From Candidatus Rokuibacteriota bacterium (GTDB lineage: Bacteria > Methylomirabilota > Methylomirabilia > Rokubacteriales > CSP1-6): 57,586 nucleotides of DNA. The number at the start of each line of letters is the position of its first letter. Position 1 is the stretch's first letter. The stretch covers positions 1 to 57,586 of the forward strand of contig QHRW01000040.1 of assembly GCA_003220265.1 (NCBI GenBank). The letters run 5' to 3'. Positions 54,486 through 57,586 of the stretch are shown piece by piece. The position numbers and the translations under genes are program-made. Below the pieces are notes generated by a model. It worked only from the letters and a program-made list of their open reading frames with translations. It did no database searches and was not told the origin of the DNA.

Positions 54486-54561
54486 GAGCCGTTAGCTCAG
54501 TTGGTAGAGCACCTGACTTTTAATCAGGGGGTCCTGGGTTCGAGTCCCAGACGGCTCACCA
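54486..54561 (+). tRNA. tRNA-Lys (anticodon TTT)
   Basis: A full cloverleaf with encoded CCA. Acceptor GAGCCGT pairs with ACGGCTC; D arm TAGCTCAGTTGGTAGAGCA; anticodon stem CCTGA/TCAGG with loop CTTTTAA and anticodon TTT at 54519-54521; T arm CTGGGTTCGAGTCCCAG. The discriminator is A. TTGCGC and GAGAAT with a 17-base spacer (54449-54477) upstream may be its promoter. No second copy of its 3' end was seen in the window. Confidence 0.97.
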
Positions 54562-54763
54562 TAACGACGAGGACTTCTGAAACACCTCTTCGGCGTGAAG
54601 CGAGGCGTCGAACCTGCCCTTGGCGGTGTGCCGAGCGAAACACGTCGCGTTCGGCGACTTCAACAGCTCGCGCTTGCCCGAGGCCCGGCGCGACCGAGAG
54701 GATGACCGCGAAGGAACGTCGTGACCGCGTCCAGTGCGTGGCCACGAGCTAACTCCTGACCGT

Positions 54764-55039
54764 TCAGCTCGGCCGGCCGAGCTGCCAGAACTGTTCCTCG
54801 CTCAGCGCGACATTTTCGATATCTGCCTTCCGCTCGTAATACGCTTCGCGCACTGCCGTTGTGGCAGTATCCTGCGCGATATTAATCATAGCCAGCATCT
54901 GTCCGAGCTCTGCGAGCGTTTCACAGACGCACTCTCGCATTGGAACCTTGTCATGAGGAGTGAACGTGACGATGTAGACCTCAGGGTGGTCGCTGCGCTT
55001 TGTAATGTGGATCGCGCCCGCTATTGGCCTGGCCGGCAT
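54764..55039 (-). CDS. Hypothetical protein, 91 residues
   Basis: A small soluble protein with natural-looking composition: a beta-rich first half (VYIVTFTPHDKVPMRECVCE) and a helical second half (LAELGQMLAMINIAQDTATT then AVREAYYERKADIENVAL), ending EEQFWQLGRPS. GC is clearly lower than in the flanking housekeeping genes. ATG 55039 has no good ribosome site. A longer opposite-strand frame over the same DNA looks less protein-like. Family not recognised; probably an accessory gene. Confidence 0.6.
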   Translation of the reverse strand: MPARPIAGAIHITKRSDHPEVYIVTFTPHDKVPMRECVCETLAELGQMLAMINIAQDTATTAVREAYYERKADIENVALSEEQFWQLGRPS

Positions 55040-55399
55040 AGATACCGATCAGGCCGTGTCATCGCCGGTAGCCGATCCGTCGCGCACGGCGATGACGTCG
55101 TCGGCGGCCGTTACGCTTCGCACTCATACGTCCTAAGTTGCGCAATGCCGATGCCACCGAGCTCAATCCGTTGACCCGGGGACCTGCTTTCCGCCTATGC
55201 GCCAACCCCCGGACCGTCGGGCACAGTTCGTTTGGATCCAGCGGCTTGCTCAAGGGTGGGTCTATGAAGGCTACCGGACGGGCCCTATGAGGAGGGCCCC
55301 GCGTGCGCGCTTCATGAGCCGGCACGGCGTTGACCACGCGAAGCGGGACCCCGACGCCGCCATCGTCGTCGCACGACAGCCCGGATCCAGCGCCCACCA
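55040..55399. other. Gap without supported gene
   Basis: About 360 bases between two minus-strand small genes. Frames on both strands have Arg/Pro-rich, unconvincing translations. GGGCCC occurs twice 8 bases apart near 55285, allowing a small hairpin. Nothing else was found. Confidence 0.5.
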
Positions 55400-55678
55400 C
55401 TACTTCAGGTCACGCGCAGCGACGTTTTCGCGGGTCTCCAGTTCTCGCTGCCACATGGCGAAGCAGCGCCGATGCAGCCGAAGGAGGAGTGCGCCAGCGA
55501 GGTCGATCTCGGTCTCGATTTCGGTCCTGTCGATGGGCTGATCGCAGCCATAGCATCGATGCCCGGTGCCGTAGCCGGCCCATACCTTCTCAACCCGCAC
55601 ACTCGGAAGTGCCCCGTCGGCGATCTTGGACAGGACCAGGCGGAGGATCTCAGCGTTCGGACCGAGACCGTCTTGCAT
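55400..55678 (-). CDS. Small Cys-rich protein with CxxC-HxxC knuckle
   Basis: A 92-residue protein. A helical start (NAEILRLVLSKIADGALPSV) is followed by HRCYGCDQPIDRTEIETEID and LRLHRRCFAMWQRELE, giving CxxC...HxxC spacing expected for a single zinc knuckle. No ribosome site is obvious at ATG 55678. The pattern is that of short orphan proteins that recur in soil Proteobacteria and candidate phyla (from memory). Binding to nucleic acid or a protein partner is possible. Confidence 0.7.
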   Translation of the reverse strand: MQDGLGPNAEILRLVLSKIADGALPSVRVEKVWAGYGTGHRCYGCDQPIDRTEIETEIDLAGALLLRLHRRCFAMWQRELETRENVAARDLK

Positions 55679-56045
55679 ATACAGGCCTTCGGTGACGTCC
55701 GGGCGGGCAAGCCCAAATCACCCGGGTCTCAGCGCTCTGCGAGCGCCAACCCTGAAGGCCAAGGTGTAGGCCTGGCGAACCTAGCACTATCTAGTGCCCA
55801 AACACCATCAGCAAGTTGACTACCGGGAAACACTCGTTTCCAGCCTCCCACCGCGACGGCTGGGTGTACCGCTCAGCGACCGGGCTGCCCTACGTATCAG
55901 TTGGATCCTTGGCAATGCCAGGAAAACTCTTTCCCATCGCGCGCTCGCCGGCTCGGTGCTATATCTGGATCTACCTACCGCCCGCTCCTAGCGCGGGCCC
56001 CACGGTCGGTCGGCCGTGCGTTCGTGACCACTCGAGGCGACGCCC
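55679..56045. other. Gap upstream of the response regulator
   Basis: About 367 bases of lower GC with no convincing gene. It contains GCACTA-TC-TAGTGC (55784-55797), a perfect 6-base inverted repeat, and TTGACT near 55817. These could be operator or promoter parts for the regulator gene, but no matching -10 box was settled on. Confidence 0.4.
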
Positions 56046-56477
56046 ATGCGGGATCATCGCTCCACGACGTGCTGGCCGGATCTCTCCGGCATCTGCGTGC
56101 TCGTGATCGACGACGACGACGACGCGCGCGCCACCATGGCCGCGACGCTGCACCATGCCGGGGCGACGATGACGAGCGCCGCCGCCGGCGACAACGCGCT
56201 CGACGATCTCATGCAGTTCCTTCCGGACGTCATCGTGTGCGATATCCGGATGCCGCGTCTGGACGGTGTCGCGTTCATCGCGCGCCTGCGGGAGCGCTCG
56301 CCGGAGCACGGGGGGCGCATCCCGGTGATCGGCATCACGGCGTATCCGGAGGCGTACAGCTCGCCGGAGGCCGCGGCGCTCGGCTTCGCGGCGTTCCTGC
56401 CCAAGCCGATCGATCTCGAGCGGCTCTGCGCCGTCGTGCAGTCCGTACGCCGCGCCGGGACTCAGCCGACGCGGTAG
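56046..56477 (+). CDS. Single-domain response regulator (CheY-like)
   Basis: A 143-residue receiver domain without output domain. The acidic pocket is Asp22/Asp23 in VIDDDDDA, the phosphoacceptor is Asp66 in VCDIRMPRLDG, with GITAYP and the Lys in LPKPIDLERL. It resembles the receivers of the hybrid kinases upstream and could take part in a phosphorelay with them, though it is 3 kb away. ATG 56046 has CGAGGCG upstream. Its 3' end overlaps the short minus-strand ORF by 16 bases. Confidence 0.9.
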   Translation: MRDHRSTTCWPDLSGICVLVIDDDDDARATMAATLHHAGATMTSAAAGDNALDDLMQFLPDVIVCDIRMPRLDGVAFIARLRERSPEHGGRIPVIGITAYPEAYSSPEAAALGFAAFLPKPIDLERLCAVVQSVRRAGTQPTR

Positions 56478-56608
56478 GCGTCGCGGCGCCGCTCTTCGAG
56501 CTGCGAGCGCTCCTCCGCGGGCGTGCGCGGCTCCGCCGAGGGCGTCTCGGCTCCGCCGGGCGGCGCCGCGGCCGTCGTCGTCGCCTCCTGCGTGTCCACG
56601 GCGCTCAT
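56462..56608 (-). CDS. 48-residue ORF translationally coupled to Ku
   Basis: The ATG at 56608 overlaps the Ku stop codon (ATGA on the minus strand), and the frame runs 48 codons to TGA at 56462. The product is disordered in character: Thr/Ala/Pro/Glu-rich, ending in a charged helix (EERSQLEERRRDAYRVG). No motif. The overlap geometry supports real translation; its shortness and low complexity argue for caution. Confidence 0.45.
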   Translation of the reverse strand: MSAVDTQEATTTAAAPPGGAETPSAEPRTPAEERSQLEERRRDAYRVG

Positions 56609-57456
56609 GCCGCGTGCTTCCGAGCGCGCCGCGCGTGGGCGCCGGTGGCGCGGCGGCGGCCGGCCGCCTTGGCCGGCTCTCGACGGGGCGTCTTCAGGCT
56701 CTGCTCGAGGGCCTTGGCCAGGCTCACCACGCGGGCCGGCTTCCTCGGCGCCGGCAGCGAGACCGCCTCGCCCTTGATCTTCTGCTCGATCGCCTGCCGC
56801 AACACCTCGTGATAGGTGTCGCGGTAGCGCGTCGGATCCCAGTCGCTGGCCAGCGTCTCGATGAGCTGCAGGGCCAACGCCATCTCGCGCTTGTCCCAGC
56901 CACGGCCCGCGGCCGGCACCTCGAGGGACTTGGGCGAGCGGAGCTCGTGGGCGAAGCGCAGCGTCGTCAGCGCCAGCGCGTTGCCGACGGGCTCCAGCGC
57001 GCCGAGATGCTCGCGCTGGCGCAGCACGAACGTACCCACGCCGACGCGCTCGGCCTTGGCCAGCGCGTCGCGCAGCAGCGCGTACGACTTGGCGGCGGCC
57101 TTGCCCTCGGGCGCCAGGTAGTAGGGCTCGTCGAAGTAGAGGAAGTCGATGGCGCGGGCGGGAACGAAGTCACGGATGGCGAACGTCTGCGTCGCCTCCG
57201 TGCGCGCCCGCGCGAAGTCCTTCTCGGTCAGCACGACGAACTGACCTTTCTCGTACTCGTAGCCCTTCACGATCTCGGACCACGGCACCTCGACGCCCTC
57301 CGCCTCGCACACGCGCTTGTAATCGATGGGACTCGTGTCCTTGGCGTGGAGCAGCCGAAAGTGGATCTCCTTCGCCCGCTCGGTGGCGGAGTAGAGACCC
57401 ACGGGAACGGTGACGAGACCGAAGCTGATTGCGCCCTTCCATATCGCGCGCGGCAT
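56605..57456 (-). CDS. ku: DNA end-binding protein Ku
   Basis: A 283-residue bacterial Ku, the end-binding factor of non-homologous end joining. It starts MPRAIWKGAISFGLVTVPVG, continues DYKRVCEAEGVEVPWSEIVK then GYEYEKGQFVVL, and has LYFDEPYYLAP and WDPTRYRDTYHEVL, all standard. The C-terminal tail is Lys/Arg-rich (RRATGAHARRARKHAA), as in bacterial Ku proteins that recruit LigD and thread along DNA. ATG 57456 has GGGAGAG 8 bases upstream. LigD is not in the window. The remaining bases to 57586 show no gene. Confidence 0.95.
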   Translation of the reverse strand: MPRAIWKGAISFGLVTVPVGLYSATERAKEIHFRLLHAKDTSPIDYKRVCEAEGVEVPWSEIVKGYEYEKGQFVVLTEKDFARARTEATQTFAIRDFVPARAIDFLYFDEPYYLAPEGKAAAKSYALLRDALAKAERVGVGTFVLRQREHLGALEPVGNALALTTLRFAHELRSPKSLEVPAAGRGWDKREMALALQLIETLASDWDPTRYRDTYHEVLRQAIEQKIKGEAVSLPAPRKPARVVSLAKALEQSLKTPRREPAKAAGRRRATGAHARRARKHAA

Positions 57457-57586
57457 GTGTAAACTCTCCCGCGGACGATGCCCAGCAACACGAGTGCCAG
57501 CTCTGGAGGCGCCGTGCACAGCGAAGTGCCGTCTCTAGGAAAAAGTTTGCCGCGGGCGCGGCGATCCTCCGACGGGTTTCCGCGGG

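Noticed and set aside
54524..54745. 73-codon minus-strand frame ending in VSRLGLEPRTP
   Set aside because: That peptide is the well-known false translation of a tRNA T-arm; the DNA is the tRNA-Lys gene.
54734..55174. 146-codon plus-strand frame over the 91-residue hypothetical gene
   Set aside because: Composition is less protein-like than the opposite-strand product; neither has a ribosome site, so the choice is by composition only.
55816..56106. Plus-strand frame with GWVYRSATGLPYVS resembling an excisionase-type helix-turn-helix
   Set aside because: The resemblance is a few residues only, the start would be TTG without a ribosome site, and the tail runs into the regulator gene.

Overview
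The window is very GC-rich bacterial chromosome (by eye near 70% GC). It holds an almost unbroken run of housekeeping genes, mostly on the plus strand and often joined by ATGA, GTGA or TGATG stop/start overlaps. No ribosomal RNA gene, insertion sequence, phage module or CRISPR array was seen. The gene set is a complete-looking dcw cluster, meso-DAP-type MurE, DivIVA together with FtsA and FtsZ, a HisZ-type histidine enzyme, a fused indolepyruvate ferredoxin oxidoreductase, a peptide-type ABC transporter and Ku. Together with the style of the small orphan proteins, this suggests an uncultured soil or sediment lineage such as Candidatus Rokubacteria/Methylomirabilota. That placement is inference and was not tested.

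Layout: 1-8.8 kb is metabolic and mixed: the 3' part of an indolepyruvate ferredoxin oxidoreductase, a secreted two-repeat protein, ArfB, an adenine-deaminase-like enzyme, a PHB-depolymerase-type esterase and a DUF445 membrane protein. 8.8-15.4 kb is a peptide-type ABC operon (binding protein and two permeases, no ATPases), then an orphan gene, a TIGR01777-type epimerase and an amidase. 15.5-16.9 kb has a Thr/Gly-rich secreted protein and a pilin-like protein. 16.9-17.4 kb is non-coding, with a long inverted repeat, a good sigma-70 promoter and three MraZ operator boxes.

17.4-33.5 kb is the dcw cluster: mraZ-rsmH-ftsL-ftsI-murE-murF-mraY-murD-ftsW-murC-murB-ftsQ-ftsA-ftsZ. It makes the UDP-MurNAc-pentapeptide and lipid I precursors and the septal machinery. 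murG and ddl are absent from it, ftsW carries a frameshifting deletion, and MurB has unusual active-site residues. 33.6-39 kb continues as a YlmD/E/G-DivIVA-like cluster (pgeF, MOSC, yggS, proC, yggT, divIVA, yggU, a small secreted protein, mtnA).

39-44.7 kb holds an orphan SagB-type dehydrogenase, a class V aminotransferase, a MocR regulator and a divergently transcribed tandem SnoaL-like protein, followed by a lipoprotein that resembles an M48 protease but lacks the catalytic Glu. 44.8-48 kb is a phosphatase-hisZ-purA operon closed by a terminator. 48.1-52.9 kb encodes two soluble hybrid histidine kinases; the first has three tandem, exactly spaced PAS repeats. 53-56 kb is a looser accessory stretch around tRNA-Lys(TTT) with small orphan proteins, some Cys-rich and some of lower GC. 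The window ends with a single-domain response regulator convergent with a Ku gene and its short coupled ORF.

Several probable operon-leading genes have a TAnnnT box only 5-10 nt before the start codon and no Shine-Dalgarno sequence. This pattern suggests leaderless transcripts.
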